Shown here: positions 52,929-62,287 of the stretch, piece after piece
How the letters are laid out: each line of letters starts with the position of its first letter
Numbering within the stretch: position 1 is the first letter of the stretch
DNA from: Jatrophihabitans telluris
GTDB lineage: Bacteria > Actinomycetota > Actinomycetes > Mycobacteriales > Jatrophihabitantaceae
DNA: 64,000 nt
NCBI RefSeq assembly: GCF_023516435.1
Contig: NZ_CP097332.1
Span: 2,170,001 to 2,234,000 of the forward strand
Direction of reading: 5' to 3'
Notes under the pieces: model-generated
What the model was told of the DNA's origin: nothing
Database searches by the model: none
What the model saw: the letters and a program-made list of their open reading frames with translations, nothing else
Position numbers and translations under genes: made by a program

Positions 52929-53144
52929 AGGTGTGGGCCCACTGGCTCGGGCTGAGCAGGGCCCGCTCACCAGATCCAACACAGCTCGGGCCACGCGATC
53001 AACAGGGATAAGAAACCGCAAGACCGGTTTTGTCCTGCCACGCTTCAACCTGGCCAGGTGGGATCACAGTGCCCTCCCGCTCGCCCATCACCAGCGCCGC
53101 CCCGTACACATCCGCCGCCGAGTGAGCTCGGCTACCGTAACCGG

Positions 53145-53951
53145 GTGCACATCCTGCTTCCGCCGAGCGAGTCGAAGACCACCGGCGGCGGCGGCCGATC
53201 GCTTCGGCGACGCACTGGTCAGGGCCCTCTGTCCGAACCACGGGCGGAGGTCATACGGGCGCTGGACGACCTGCTGAGCCGCTCTCGCGCCGACATCGCC
53301 CATGCACTTGCGCTGCCGACGTCGGTAATCGACTCCGCCGTCCGGGCCAACGCGATGCTGCTCGACGCCCCCACCAGGCCTGCTCTGGACCGCTACGCGG
53401 GCGTCGTGTACGACGGCATGCGTTGCGCGGCCTGGAACGCCGCCGAGCGCCGCTGCGCCGACCGCAGCGTCCTGATCTTCTCGGGCCTGTTCGGCGTGGT
53501 GGCCGGAGGTGCTCCGGTTCCGGACTACCGGGTGCCGGCCAAGGCGGTGCTGCCCGGCGTCGGGACGACGGGAACGTACTGGAGGCCGTGGCTGGCCGAG
53601 CACCTGCCGCCCCTGTTGCGCTCCGGTCTGGTCATAGATCTGCGCTCCAGTGACTATGCGGCGATGTGGCGGCCTGAGCGGTCGTCGTCCCTGGCGCGCC
53701 GAGTCGTTCGGGTCCGCATTCTGTCTCCGAGACCGGACGCGACGATGGCGGTCATCTCGTTCCCGTCCAAGTTCTTCAAGGGTGTGCTCGCGGACTCGAT
53801 CGTGCGCGCGAGTGCCGCCGGCCGACCGCCCGCGACGGCAGAGGACCTAGCCGCACTCTGGTCGGCTGCCGGAGGCAAGGACGCGGTGCTGAGCGCGGAC
53901 AAGGACGGCGTCGTGCTCGAGCTCCACAGCGCGACGTCGACCGTCGTCTGA
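53145..53951 (+). CDS. yaaA: Peroxide stress protein YaaA (DUF328)
   Basis: The 268-residue protein begins VHILLPPSESKTTGGGG, the YaaA opening. Further signatures are YAGVVYDGM, LIFSGLFGVV, and the C-terminal ISFPSKFFKGVLADSIV. YaaA lowers intracellular iron and limits Fenton damage in E. coli. Start is GTG at 53145; an ORF from 53058 has no conserved N-terminus. Confidence 0.9.
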   Translation: MHILLPPSESKTTGGGGRSLRRRTGQGPLSEPRAEVIRALDDLLSRSRADIAHALALPTSVIDSAVRANAMLLDAPTRPALDRYAGVVYDGMRCAAWNAAERRCADRSVLIFSGLFGVVAGGAPVPDYRVPAKAVLPGVGTTGTYWRPWLAEHLPPLLRSGLVIDLRSSDYAAMWRPERSSSLARRVVRVRILSPRPDATMAVISFPSKFFKGVLADSIVRASAAGRPPATAEDLAALWSAAGGKDAVLSADKDGVVLELHSATSTVV

Positions 53952-54100
53952 CCAGCGTCCGGTCACCTCGACAGGCCACCGCTGACGTCGTGGGGCCGTG
54001 GTCGCCGCGCCTTCGGCGCGTGGGCTATAACACCTCAAGTTCGCCGAGCGTGCACGACCCCGGTGCTGGCGGTCACCGGTCGCAGGTTCACTATCGGGGT

Positions 54101-54748
54101 ATGCGATTGGACCACCTCTCCTACGCAGCCGGCCCAGAAGGCCTGGCCTCATGCGTTCAGCGACTCGGATCCCATCTCGGCGCCGGGTTCACCGACGGCG
54201 GCCTGCACCCGCGCTTCGGTACCCGCAACTTCGTACTGGCCCTCAAGGGCGGCGTGTACCTGGAAATCGTCGAAGCACTGGACCACCCTGCCGTTGAGCG
54301 AGCGCCCTTCGGCCGCGCGGTGCGTGCACGCAGCCAGGCCGGTGGCGGTTGGCTGTCGTGGGTGGTGGGCGTGTCCGACATCGGCGTCCTCGAGGACCGT
54401 TTCGGCCGGCCTGCTGCTGCCGGCCATCGGGTGCGACCAGACGGCTACGACCTGAGATGGCGCCAGATCGGCATCAACGACGCCGCGCAGGAGCGCCAGC
54501 TGCCCTGGTTCATCCACTGGGACTCCGAGAAGGTCCACCATCCGGCATCCGCGGGCGGCACCGTCAACCTGGAGCGACTCGACATCGCCGGTGACCGCGA
54601 ATTCGTGACCGGTTTCCTCGGGGAGGAAGCCACCGCCGCACTGGAGAACCTGAAGGTAAAGTGGCTCTCACTCGACGACAACGACGGCGAGTCCGGGATC
54701 GTCGCGGCTCATTTCACCACGACGCACGGTGTCGTAGTCATTGACTGA
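54101..54748 (+). CDS. VOC/glyoxalase-like domain protein
   Basis: The 215-residue protein has the beta-alpha-beta pattern of the vicinal oxygen chelate superfamily: RLDHLSYAAGPEGL, then a second half with RDHP-like motif GGVYLEIVEALDHP. Metal ligands are inferred (His and Glu in these segments) but not demonstrated. Substrate is unknown. It probably acts as a dioxygenase, lyase or resistance protein. The ATG at 54101 is used. Confidence 0.75.
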   Translation: MRLDHLSYAAGPEGLASCVQRLGSHLGAGFTDGGLHPRFGTRNFVLALKGGVYLEIVEALDHPAVERAPFGRAVRARSQAGGGWLSWVVGVSDIGVLEDRFGRPAAAGHRVRPDGYDLRWRQIGINDAAQERQLPWFIHWDSEKVHHPASAGGTVNLERLDIAGDREFVTGFLGEEATAALENLKVKWLSLDDNDGESGIVAAHFTTTHGVVVID

Positions 54749-54806
54749 CCCCCGTGTCCTGGCGACCGATCTGTGTCGGTCAGCGGCCAGGAGCGTGCCG
54801 CTACGT

Positions 54807-55721
54807 TCAGGTGCGCGTCACGGCCGGTTGATCGCCGACTGACTCGCCGAAGGGTTCCGGTTGGGCCGGTGGCCTGCTCCCCCGGGCTCCCAGCACGGAC
54901 CCGGCCAGGATGAGCGGGAAGCCGACGATCATGCCGGTGGTGACGGGCTCGTTCAGCACAGCGACGCCGAGAGCGAGCGCTACCGCCGGATTGACGTAGG
55001 TGATCACCGTCGACCGGGTGGGACCGATGGTGGCGATCAGTTCGAAGAAGAGCAGGAACGCCGCGGCGGTGCAGACCAGACCCAGGACGACCACGCTCGT
55101 GATGGTGGAGGCCCGGCTGAGGTCCGGTGGCTGCACGATCGCGAACGGCAGGTAGACGATGGCGCTGACCGACAGCGCCGCGGCGATGACGCCCAGGCTG
55201 GGCAGGTCCGAGAGTGTCCGGGCGAGGATCACCGGTCCGACCGCGTAGGCGATCGCGACCACCCCCATCTCGAGCAGCGCCGAGACGCGCAGGCCGCCGA
55301 AGTCCAGCCCGACCAGGCACGCGACGCCGCCGATGCCGACCAACAGGCCCAGCAGCTGCGTCGGACTGACGCGATCCCCGTGGCGGCTGAACCGCGCGAT
55401 CAGGGCGCCGATGAGTGGCACGGCCGCGACCAAGAGGCCGGCAAGGGATGAGTTCAGGTGCCGTTCCGCGTCCGACAGCAGCAGCCAGGGCACGATCACT
55501 TCGACCACGGCGAACAAGAGCAGCCACTGCCAACGAGCCAGTACGGGTCGCAGCTGCCCCTTCGACACGGCCACCGGCACCAGAACGAGCGCGCCGAGGC
55601 CGGTCCGTAGAAACACCAGCGGGCCCGGGGCAATGTGTTCGACCGCCACCCTGATGAACAGGTACGGCAGACCCCACACGACACACATCGTCGCGAACAA
55701 GATCCACCCTCGCCGTGTCAC
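54807..55721 (-). CDS. EamA/DMT-superfamily transporter
   Basis: The 304-residue protein has ten predicted hydrophobic helices in two EamA repeats (about 1-140 and 150-285). Small metabolites or drugs are typical substrates, here unknown. The GTG at 55721 has GGGAAG five bases upstream. An in-frame extension runs to 55919 over a triple 18-bp repeat; its repeated RTTEWL-like residues do not look conserved, so it is not taken as coding. Confidence 0.87.
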   Translation of the reverse strand: MTRRGWILFATMCVVWGLPYLFIRVAVEHIAPGPLVFLRTGLGALVLVPVAVSKGQLRPVLARWQWLLLFAVVEVIVPWLLLSDAERHLNSSLAGLLVAAVPLIGALIARFSRHGDRVSPTQLLGLLVGIGGVACLVGLDFGGLRVSALLEMGVVAIAYAVGPVILARTLSDLPSLGVIAAALSVSAIVYLPFAIVQPPDLSRASTITSVVVLGLVCTAAAFLLFFELIATIGPTRSTVITYVNPAVALALGVAVLNEPVTTGMIVGFPLILAGSVLGARGSRPPAQPEPFGESVGDQPAVTRT

Positions 55722-55761
55722 GTACTTCCCGCCTGCCTTTCCATCGAGCGCCGCGCCGAGG

Positions 55762-55814
55762 CACTCCGTTGTTCTGAGCCACTCCGCTGTTCTGAGCCAC
55801 TCCGTTGTTCTGAC
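55762..55814. repeat. 18-bp tandem repeat, three copies, upstream of the EamA gene
   Basis: CACTCCGTTGTTCTGAGC at 55762-55779 is repeated as CACTCCGCTGTTCTGAGC (55780-55797) and CACTCCGTTGTTCTGAC (55798-55814, truncated). It lies 41-93 bp upstream of the EamA start, in the 297-bp region shared with the divergent GH15 gene. The even spacing and position suit regulator binding, but slippage is the simpler origin. Confidence 0.85.
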
Positions 55815-56018
55815 GTCCAGCCGTGCGTGCCGTCTACTGCCGTCGGAGGTCGATTGAACCGCACGGCTCCGACAACGTAGCCGACCGCCGTGCCGAGCCC
55901 CGAGGGACTTTCCGGCCACATCTCGGGCAGATGCCGCCGCAGTCGCACGTTGGTGGTGTCACCGCCACGGTGGCCGAGCGGCGTTGGAAGAAAGTCGGAT
56001 TGGCGTTAGATCCACAGC

Positions 56019-57926
56019 ATGGTCCATCCTGTTCGGATGGACGTCGAAGGTGCCACCTGGCCACCAGCTGAAAGCGCTTCCTCAGGGGTGAAGGCCGTCC
56101 CCATCGCCGACTATGGATTCCTCTCCGACGGCGAGACGACGGCGCTGGTCTCACCCGGTGGGTCGGTCGACTGGATGTGCCTACCGCGCTTGGATTCAGC
56201 CAGTGTCTTCGGTGCCGCACTCGGGCGCCACGCGGGCAGCTTCCGGATCGCACCGTCGGATGTGTCCGTGCCCGCGGCCCGGCGCTACCTGCCCGGGACG
56301 ATGGTCCTGGAAACCAGCTGGGGCACCGCGACCGGATGGATCATCGTGCGCGATGTTCTGGTCATCGGACCATGGCGGCACGAGCAGGAGTTCTCCCACA
56401 CCCACCGCCGCACTCCCACCGACTACGACGCCGAGCACATCCTCCTGCGCACCATCCGGTGCGTGTCCGGAGAGGTGCAGACGGTCATGGAATGTGAACC
56501 GGTGATGGACTACGGCCGCAAGTTCGTCCGCTGGAACTACACCGATCACGTGTACCACCAGGCGACGGCCACCGCCGAGGGATCTGACATCGAGCTGACC
56601 CTGACCACCGATATGCGGATCGGACTGGAAGGGGGCCAAGCCACCGCGCGGACAATGCTCCGCCAGGGCGACGTCCGCTACGTCGCTTTGTCGTGGGGTT
56701 CGAAGGCGCCCCCGCTGGACTACGCCGACGCCTACTCACGCCTGGTCTGGACCGCCCACCACTGGCAGCACTGGCTCGCGCGCGGCCGGTTCCCGGATCA
56801 CCCCTGGCGCTCCTACCTGCAGCGCAGCGCGCTCACACTCAAGGGGCTCACCTACGCCCCGACCGGGGCGATTGCCGCCGCGGCGACGACCTCGCTACCC
56901 GAGACGCTGGGCGGGGAACGCAACTACGACTACCGCTATACGTGGATCAGGGACGCAACGTTCGCGCTGTGGGGCATGTACTCCCTCGGCTTCGACTGGG
57001 AGGCCGTCGACTTCTTTTCCTTCATCGCCGACCTGGCCGAGTCCGGCGACGAACTGCAGATCATGTACGGCATCGGAGGTGAGCGGGACCTGGCCGAGTA
57101 CACCCTCGATCACCTGCCCGGTTACGCCAATTCGCGGCCGATCCGGATCGGCAACGCGGCCAGCACGCAACACCAACACGACGTGTGGGGCGCGCTGCTG
57201 GACTCGGTCTACCTGCATTCCAAAGCGGCCGATCACCTGGACGGGCGTATCTGGCCGATTCTCAGCAAGCAGGTCAATGCCGCACTCAAGCACTGGCAGG
57301 AACCCGACGCCGGTATCTGGGAGGTGCGTGGCGAACTCCAGCACTTCACTTCCTCGAAGATCATGTGCTGGGTTGCAGTGGACCGAGGCGCCAAGCTGGC
57401 TTCGATGATCGGCCAGGAGGCAGAGGCGGCCCAATGGGAACTGGCCGCGGAGGAGATCAAGCAGGACATCCTCAGCCATGGAGTCGACGACCGCGGCGTG
57501 CTGACTCAGTCCTACGGCAACTCCGCCCTGGACGCTTCGCTTCTGCTCGCGCCGCTGGTCCGCTTCCTGCCGGCCGACCATCCCGTCATCCGCGCCACGG
57601 TGCTCGCGATTGCTGACGAACTGACCGTCGACGGACTCGTCCTGCGCTACCGGGTCGAGCAGACCGACGACGGATTCACCGGTGAAGAAGGCTCGTTCAC
57701 GATCTGCTCGTTCTGGTTGGTGTCGGCGCTGTCGGAGATCGGCGAGCACACCCGCGCGCGCGAACTGTGCGCGAAGCTGTTGTCGCTGGCCGGCCCCCTG
57801 GAGCTCTACGCCGAGGAGATCGACCCACACACCGGGCACCACCTCGGCAATTTCCCCCAGGCGTTCACTCACCTGGCGTTGATCAACGCGGTCCTGCACG
57901 TGATCTCGCACGAGGATGGGTCATAG
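56019..57926 (+). CDS. Glycoside hydrolase family 15 protein (trehalase/glucoamylase type)
   Basis: The 635-residue protein has an N-terminal beta-sandwich-like region (about 1-250: IADYGFLSDGETTALVSPGGSVDWMCLPRLDS) and an (alpha/alpha)6 barrel with YTWIRDATFALWGMYSLGF, GIGGERDLAEYTL, EEGSFTICSFWLVSALSEIG. Catalytic glutamates are probably in the GIGGERDL-type and EEGSF segments. Actinobacterial GH15 enzymes of this length include cytosolic trehalases. No signal peptide is seen. It precedes the PAP2 gene by 9 bp, so the two form an operon. Confidence 0.87.
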   Translation: MVHPVRMDVEGATWPPAESASSGVKAVPIADYGFLSDGETTALVSPGGSVDWMCLPRLDSASVFGAALGRHAGSFRIAPSDVSVPAARRYLPGTMVLETSWGTATGWIIVRDVLVIGPWRHEQEFSHTHRRTPTDYDAEHILLRTIRCVSGEVQTVMECEPVMDYGRKFVRWNYTDHVYHQATATAEGSDIELTLTTDMRIGLEGGQATARTMLRQGDVRYVALSWGSKAPPLDYADAYSRLVWTAHHWQHWLARGRFPDHPWRSYLQRSALTLKGLTYAPTGAIAAAATTSLPETLGGERNYDYRYTWIRDATFALWGMYSLGFDWEAVDFFSFIADLAESGDELQIMYGIGGERDLAEYTLDHLPGYANSRPIRIGNAASTQHQHDVWGALLDSVYLHSKAADHLDGRIWPILSKQVNAALKHWQEPDAGIWEVRGELQHFTSSKIMCWVAVDRGAKLASMIGQEAEAAQWELAAEEIKQDILSHGVDDRGVLTQSYGNSALDASLLLAPLVRFLPADHPVIRATVLAIADELTVDGLVLRYRVEQTDDGFTGEEGSFTICSFWLVSALSEIGEHTRARELCAKLLSLAGPLELYAEEIDPHTGHHLGNFPQAFTHLALINAVLHVISHEDGS

Positions 57927-57935
57927 TGGTTCATC

Positions 57936-58829
57936 ATGGTGAACCTGCAACTGGACTGGCAGCAGTCCACGGTCCTCACCGCGGCACTGGTGCTGGGCGG
58001 TCTCGCCGCACGACGTGAGCGGCGCACCGCGGGCGCCGCGCCCTACCTTCACGAATCGGCGATCATCGCCGCGCTCTACACGCTATGGCAGGTGGCCGGC
58101 AGCGTCACGCTGTTCGGAACCTCCGGTGCGCTCGCTCGGGGACGGTGGATCGAGCACGCTCAGCGTGATCTGTTGCTACCCGATGAGAGGGACCTGCAGC
58201 GCCTGATCCTGCACCATTCGCTGCTGGCCCAGCTGTGCAACCTGTACTACGCGAGCATGCACTTCGGTGTGCTGGGCATCTTTCTCCTCTGGCTGTTCGT
58301 CCGGCATCGAGACCGCTATGCGTATTACCGCAACGTACTGGCCGTTTCCACGGCGATCTGCCTGCTGATCTCCTTCCTGCCCGTGGCGCCACCGCGGTTA
58401 CTGCCGGAGCTCGGTTTTGTCGACGTCGCCGCTGAGTACGGGCAGTCGGTGTATGACCAATCGGTGATCACCGTGGACGCGTTGGCGGCCATGCCGTCGG
58501 TGCACGTGTTGTGGGCGGTGCTCGTCGGATGGGCTGTGGTCAAGGTCGGTCACAGCCGCTATCGATGGATCGCGCTTGCGCATCCGGTCGTGACGGTCTT
58601 CGTGGTCGTTGCCACCGGCAACCACTTCTGGCTGGACGGAATAGTCGCGGTTCTGGTGTTGCTCGCGACGGTGGCCGCCGGGTCAGCGCTGATGCGGATG
58701 GATCACCGTGATGCCCGCCGGTCCGGGGTGAGACATCGCAGCGAGGGCATCCGGCGTCTCGTCGAGGCTGATGTGCCGCGTGATGAGGCGAGACGGATCA
58801 AGCAGACCGCTTCCGATCTCATCGAGTAG
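57936..58829 (+). CDS. PAP2-superfamily membrane phosphatase (inositolphosphorylceramide synthase-like)
   Basis: The 297-residue protein has six or so hydrophobic helices. It has MPSVHV, the PAP2 motif-2 equivalent, and TGNHFWLDGI, the motif-3 equivalent, which carry the phosphatase/transferase histidines. Proteins of this type move phospho-groups between lipids or sugars at the membrane. The last ~48 residues (after MDHRDARR) are polar and lie antisense to the 3' end of the alcohol dehydrogenase gene; this tail is probably not part of the fold. It follows GH15 by 9 bp. Confidence 0.8.
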   Translation: MVNLQLDWQQSTVLTAALVLGGLAARRERRTAGAAPYLHESAIIAALYTLWQVAGSVTLFGTSGALARGRWIEHAQRDLLLPDERDLQRLILHHSLLAQLCNLYYASMHFGVLGIFLLWLFVRHRDRYAYYRNVLAVSTAICLLISFLPVAPPRLLPELGFVDVAAEYGQSVYDQSVITVDALAAMPSVHVLWAVLVGWAVVKVGHSRYRWIALAHPVVTVFVVVATGNHFWLDGIVAVLVLLATVAAGSALMRMDHRDARRSGVRHRSEGIRRLVEADVPRDEARRIKQTASDLIE

Positions 58830-59711
58830 AGCTGGATACGTCGCGGTAGCGATTCCGTGACTGCCCAGCCAGCGAAGCTCGCGGCTGACCACGCTGGACA
58901 GGTCCAGTGTCACCTCGCCGGGCAACAAGCCGATCTGTACGAGACGCCCTCGAGGCCGCAGGGACGCCAGCGCCGGTCCGACGACTCCGGCGGCGCCCAG
59001 CGCCTCGACGGCCACGTCGGCTCCCCCGTAGGTCAGCTCCCGCACGGCCTCCGCGATGCCGTCCGGATCAAGAACCGTGCGGGCACCGAATTCGGCGGCC
59101 AGGGCCCGAGCCGCGGAAGATGGATCCACGGCGATGACGTGTGCGCCTGCCGCCGCGGCGATCATCACCGCGGCCAGACCCACCCCGCCGCAGCCGAATA
59201 CCGCGACCGTTTCTCCCGGCTGGACCTGGGCGACCTGTCGTACTCCGCGGTACGCGGTGGCAAACCGGCACCCGAGGCTGGCGGCGGTCGGAAGGTCGAC
59301 GGTATCGGGCACCCGAACGAGGTTGAGGTCAGCCCAGGGCAGGGCGACGAGCTCGGCAAACGATCCCCAGTAGGTGAAACCGGGTTGTTGCTGGTTGCGG
59401 CAGGTCTGGGGATTTCCGGACACGCACTCAGAGCATCGACCGCACCCGCAGACGAAGGGCACGGTGACCCGATCGCCGACCGCGAAGCGCGTCACTTCCG
59501 CCCCGGCTTCGACGATGGTTCCGGCGAGTTCGTGTCCTGGGACGTGCGGCAGCCGGATGTCGGGGTCGTGGCCGAGCCAGCCGTGCCAGTCGCTGCGACA
59601 AAGGCCGGTGGCTTCGACCCGCACTACGACCCCGTCGTCCGCGCAGGGCGGATCCGGCACCTCACGCAGCTGGGGCGGTGCTCCGAACGCCTCCAACAGG
59701 ACAGCGCGCAT
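58683..59711 (-). CDS. Zinc-dependent alcohol dehydrogenase family protein
   Basis: The 342-residue medium-chain dehydrogenase has a catalytic-zinc site (GLCRSDWH ... GHELAGTIVE), a structural-zinc loop CGCGRCSECVSGNPQTC, and a Rossmann motif VFGCGGVGLAAVMIA for NAD(P). Length is typical. Substrate cannot be told. The 3' end overlaps the PAP2 gene by 147 bp in antiparallel orientation. It diverges from the DUF3152 gene across 138 bp. Confidence 0.9.
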   Translation of the reverse strand: MRAVLLEAFGAPPQLREVPDPPCADDGVVVRVEATGLCRSDWHGWLGHDPDIRLPHVPGHELAGTIVEAGAEVTRFAVGDRVTVPFVCGCGRCSECVSGNPQTCRNQQQPGFTYWGSFAELVALPWADLNLVRVPDTVDLPTAASLGCRFATAYRGVRQVAQVQPGETVAVFGCGGVGLAAVMIAAAAGAHVIAVDPSSAARALAAEFGARTVLDPDGIAEAVRELTYGGADVAVEALGAAGVVGPALASLRPRGRLVQIGLLPGEVTLDLSSVVSRELRWLGSHGIATATYPALLDEIGSGLLDPSRLITRHISLDETPDALAAMSHPGPAGITVIHPHQR

Positions 59712-59849
59712 GGCGGGTCTCCCTCCGATCGTGGTTGGGATCGTCCATTGTTGTACCTGGGCCGGCGCTGGCTAGCGTCACGGTTGCATTCAACCTAGCC
59801 GCGGTATGGATGGCCCAGGCGAGCCGCCCGGACGATGTGGAGACAGCTG

Positions 59850-61106
59850 ATGAGACCTCATGCGATCCGCGCAGCCCTCTCCGTAAGCGGTGTCGTGCTC
59901 GCTGCGACGGGGGCGGTGGTGGTGGCGCTGGCCTCGCACACTTCCCAGCCCGCGGGGGCCGCGAGCGGGACAGTGCGATTCACCTATGTCGTCAGAGGCA
60001 TGCACAACAGCAGTAGCCTCAGCACGTTCGCGAGCCTGGCGGCGCAGACCTATGCCGATCCCCGGGGATGGAGTCTCGGTGGTTCGGTGACGTTGAGCAG
60101 GGTGAACCAGGGTGGTGACTTCACTCTGTGGCTGGCTGCTGCGGCGGACGTCCCGAGCTTCGGATCCCCCTGTGACAGCAGCTATTCGTGCACGGTCGGT
60201 CGTGATGTGATCATCAATGAGAGCAGGTGGTTGGGCGCGACTGCGCCCTGGAAGAGTGCCCACGGCTCGCTGAGTGACTACCGGCACATGGTCCTCAACC
60301 ACGAGACGGGGCATTGGCTCGGCTTCGGCCATTCCTTCTGTGGCGGACCCGGGCAACTGGCGCCGGTCATGCAGCAACAGTCGATCTCGCTGCAGGGATG
60401 CCGCTTCAATCCCTGGCCACTGGCATCTGAACGGCGGGCGCTTGCCGGGCGGTTGCACGTCGTCATTCGTACCGGCCAGCCGGTGGGAGCGTGGGACTCG
60501 GCCACGGTCGGCGTGGGCCGCATCCGGTTCACCGGATGGGCGCTGGATCCGGACACCACGAAGCCGGTCACGATCAAGGTCACGGTGGACGGGACGGCGC
60601 ACCGAATCGTTGCGGCCGAGGTCCGAACGGATGTGGCGCGCGCCTACCCGTCGGCGGGCAGCCATCACGGTTTCAGCTACTCGCTCACGATCAGGCCGGG
60701 CCGACACCGTGCCTGCCTGACGGCCTTGAACACGTTGGGCCCGGGTGCATCGACGCGGTTGGGATGTCGGTCGGTCGTGGTGAGCGCGAGTCCGGTGGGC
60801 GTTCTTGATCCTGTCCGGACGTCGGCCGGCCACATCGAAGTCACGGGATGGGCAATCGATCCGGACACGACCCGGGCGATTCGCGTACACGTCTACGTCG
60901 ACCAGCTCGGTATGTCGCTCGGGGCCGACCGCAAACGCGCCTCGGTAGGCGCGGCCTATCCGCACTACGGGCCGGATCACGGATTTGCGCTGTACACGGT
61001 GGTTCCGGTCGGGCCGCACCGGGTGTGCGCCTACGCCCTCAACGCCGCCGGTGCGGGCACGACCAAGCGCCTGGGTTGCCAGTCGGTGACGGTCACCGGC
61101 GGATGA
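59850..61106 (+). CDS. Secreted DUF3152 zincin-like protein with two C-terminal repeats
   Basis: The 418-residue protein has an N-terminal hydrophobic helix (LSVSGVVLAATGAVVVALA, about 10-28) and a DUF3152 domain with HETGHWLGFGH at residues 151-161, an HExxHxxGxxH zinc motif. VMQQQ and CRFNPWP follow as in the family. Two ~95-residue repeats then begin PVGAWDSATV and PVGVLDPVRT, each with an FTGWALDPDT/VTGWAIDPDT strand. Predicted role: exported metallopeptidase or cell-wall protein. ATG at 59850 has GGAGACAG upstream; a GTG at 59835 is possible. Confidence 0.85.
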   Translation: MRPHAIRAALSVSGVVLAATGAVVVALASHTSQPAGAASGTVRFTYVVRGMHNSSSLSTFASLAAQTYADPRGWSLGGSVTLSRVNQGGDFTLWLAAAADVPSFGSPCDSSYSCTVGRDVIINESRWLGATAPWKSAHGSLSDYRHMVLNHETGHWLGFGHSFCGGPGQLAPVMQQQSISLQGCRFNPWPLASERRALAGRLHVVIRTGQPVGAWDSATVGVGRIRFTGWALDPDTTKPVTIKVTVDGTAHRIVAAEVRTDVARAYPSAGSHHGFSYSLTIRPGRHRACLTALNTLGPGASTRLGCRSVVVSASPVGVLDPVRTSAGHIEVTGWAIDPDTTRAIRVHVYVDQLGMSLGADRKRASVGAAYPHYGPDHGFALYTVVPVGPHRVCAYALNAAGAGTTKRLGCQSVTVTGG

Positions 61107-61211
61107 GTGTGACGATCCGTCTCCGGGTGCGACCGGAATAGCGCTGCGTCTGTCGTTGCTTGTGCAATTAGCTGCCGGTAGCAGAAGCCCCGGCGAGATG
61201 GGACTAGACAG

Positions 61212-62249
61212 ATGAACGACAACGTCGAGTTGGGCCTGGATACCTTCGGCGATCTCAGTACCGGGCCTGACGGACAGAGCTCCAGCTATGCGGAGGTTAT
61301 CCGCGAGGTCGTCGCTCAGGGTGTGCTTGCCGATCAGCTGGGCATCGACTACTTCGGGGTGGGCGAGCATCATCGTGACGACTTCGCCCTTTCAGCGCCG
61401 GACATTGCGCTCGCGGCGATTGCCGCCCAGACCACACGGATCAAGCTGGGGACGTCGGTCACGGTACTGAGTTCCGACGATCCGGTGCGCGTCTATGAAC
61501 GGTTCGCCACGCTCGACGCCGTGTCGAACGGACGGGCGGAGGTAACCGTCGGCCGTGGCTCGTTCACCGAGTCCTTCCCCCTGTTCGGCTTCGATCTGGA
61601 CAGCTACGAGACGCTGTTCGAGGAGAAGCTCCAGCTACTGGCTCAGCTACGAGCCGAGGGCCCGACATCCTGGTCGGGAACGGTCCGCGGAGCCCTTACC
61701 GGGCAACGGGTGTTCCCGACGACCGAGGCCGGCGCACTGCCGATCTGGGTCGGGGTCGGTGGCAGTCCCGAGTCGGTGGTGCGCGCCGCGGGGTACGGGC
61801 TACCCATGATGCTCGCGATCATCGGCGGAGCGCCGGCACGATTCGCACCCTTCGCCGAGCTGTACCGTCGCGCAACGCTGGAGTTCGGTCATGGCGTCAT
61901 GCCGCTCGGCGTGCACTCCCCCGGCTTCGTCGCCCCCGACGACGAGAGCGCTCGACGGACACTTTTCCCCTATATGAAAGCCAATCGTGACCGGATCGGC
62001 CGAGAGCGAGGCTGGGCCCCGCTGACGTACGAGGCGTTCGTGGCTGACATCGAGCACGGCGCGCTGCACGTCGGCAGCCCGGAGACAGTCGCGGGCAAGA
62101 TCGCCGACACGATCACGACGCTGGGGCTTTCACGCTTTGACTTGAAGTACAGCGCCGGACCGATGCCGCACTCGCTGCTTCGCCAGACAATCGAGCTCTA
62201 CGGAACTGAGGTGATTCCACGCGTCCGCAAGCTGCTCGCCGATCGCTGA
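61212..62249 (+). CDS. LLM-class flavin-dependent oxidoreductase
   Basis: The 345-residue protein has a luciferase-like (beta/alpha)8 barrel: GIDYFGVGEHHRDDFA, KLGTSVTVLSSDDPVRVYERFATLDAVSNGRAEVTVGRGSF, and PIWVGVGGSPESVVRAAGYG. It uses FMN or coenzyme F420; residues alone do not decide. Substrate is unknown. The ATG at 61212 is used. A 14-bp stem terminator follows at 62288. Confidence 0.88.
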   Translation: MNDNVELGLDTFGDLSTGPDGQSSSYAEVIREVVAQGVLADQLGIDYFGVGEHHRDDFALSAPDIALAAIAAQTTRIKLGTSVTVLSSDDPVRVYERFATLDAVSNGRAEVTVGRGSFTESFPLFGFDLDSYETLFEEKLQLLAQLRAEGPTSWSGTVRGALTGQRVFPTTEAGALPIWVGVGGSPESVVRAAGYGLPMMLAIIGGAPARFAPFAELYRRATLEFGHGVMPLGVHSPGFVAPDDESARRTLFPYMKANRDRIGRERGWAPLTYEAFVADIEHGALHVGSPETVAGKIADTITTLGLSRFDLKYSAGPMPHSLLRQTIELYGTEVIPRVRKLLADR

Positions 62250-62287
62250 CGATGCCGGGTGTTCTCCACCGCCGCTCGGTGATGTGC

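Noticed and set aside
52999-53088. 29-residue minus-strand ORF with protein-like sequence (EGTVIPPGQVEAW)
   Set aside because: Third-position G/C is low compared with neighbours, no Shine-Dalgarno was seen, and no family was recognised; it may be real but support is too weak.
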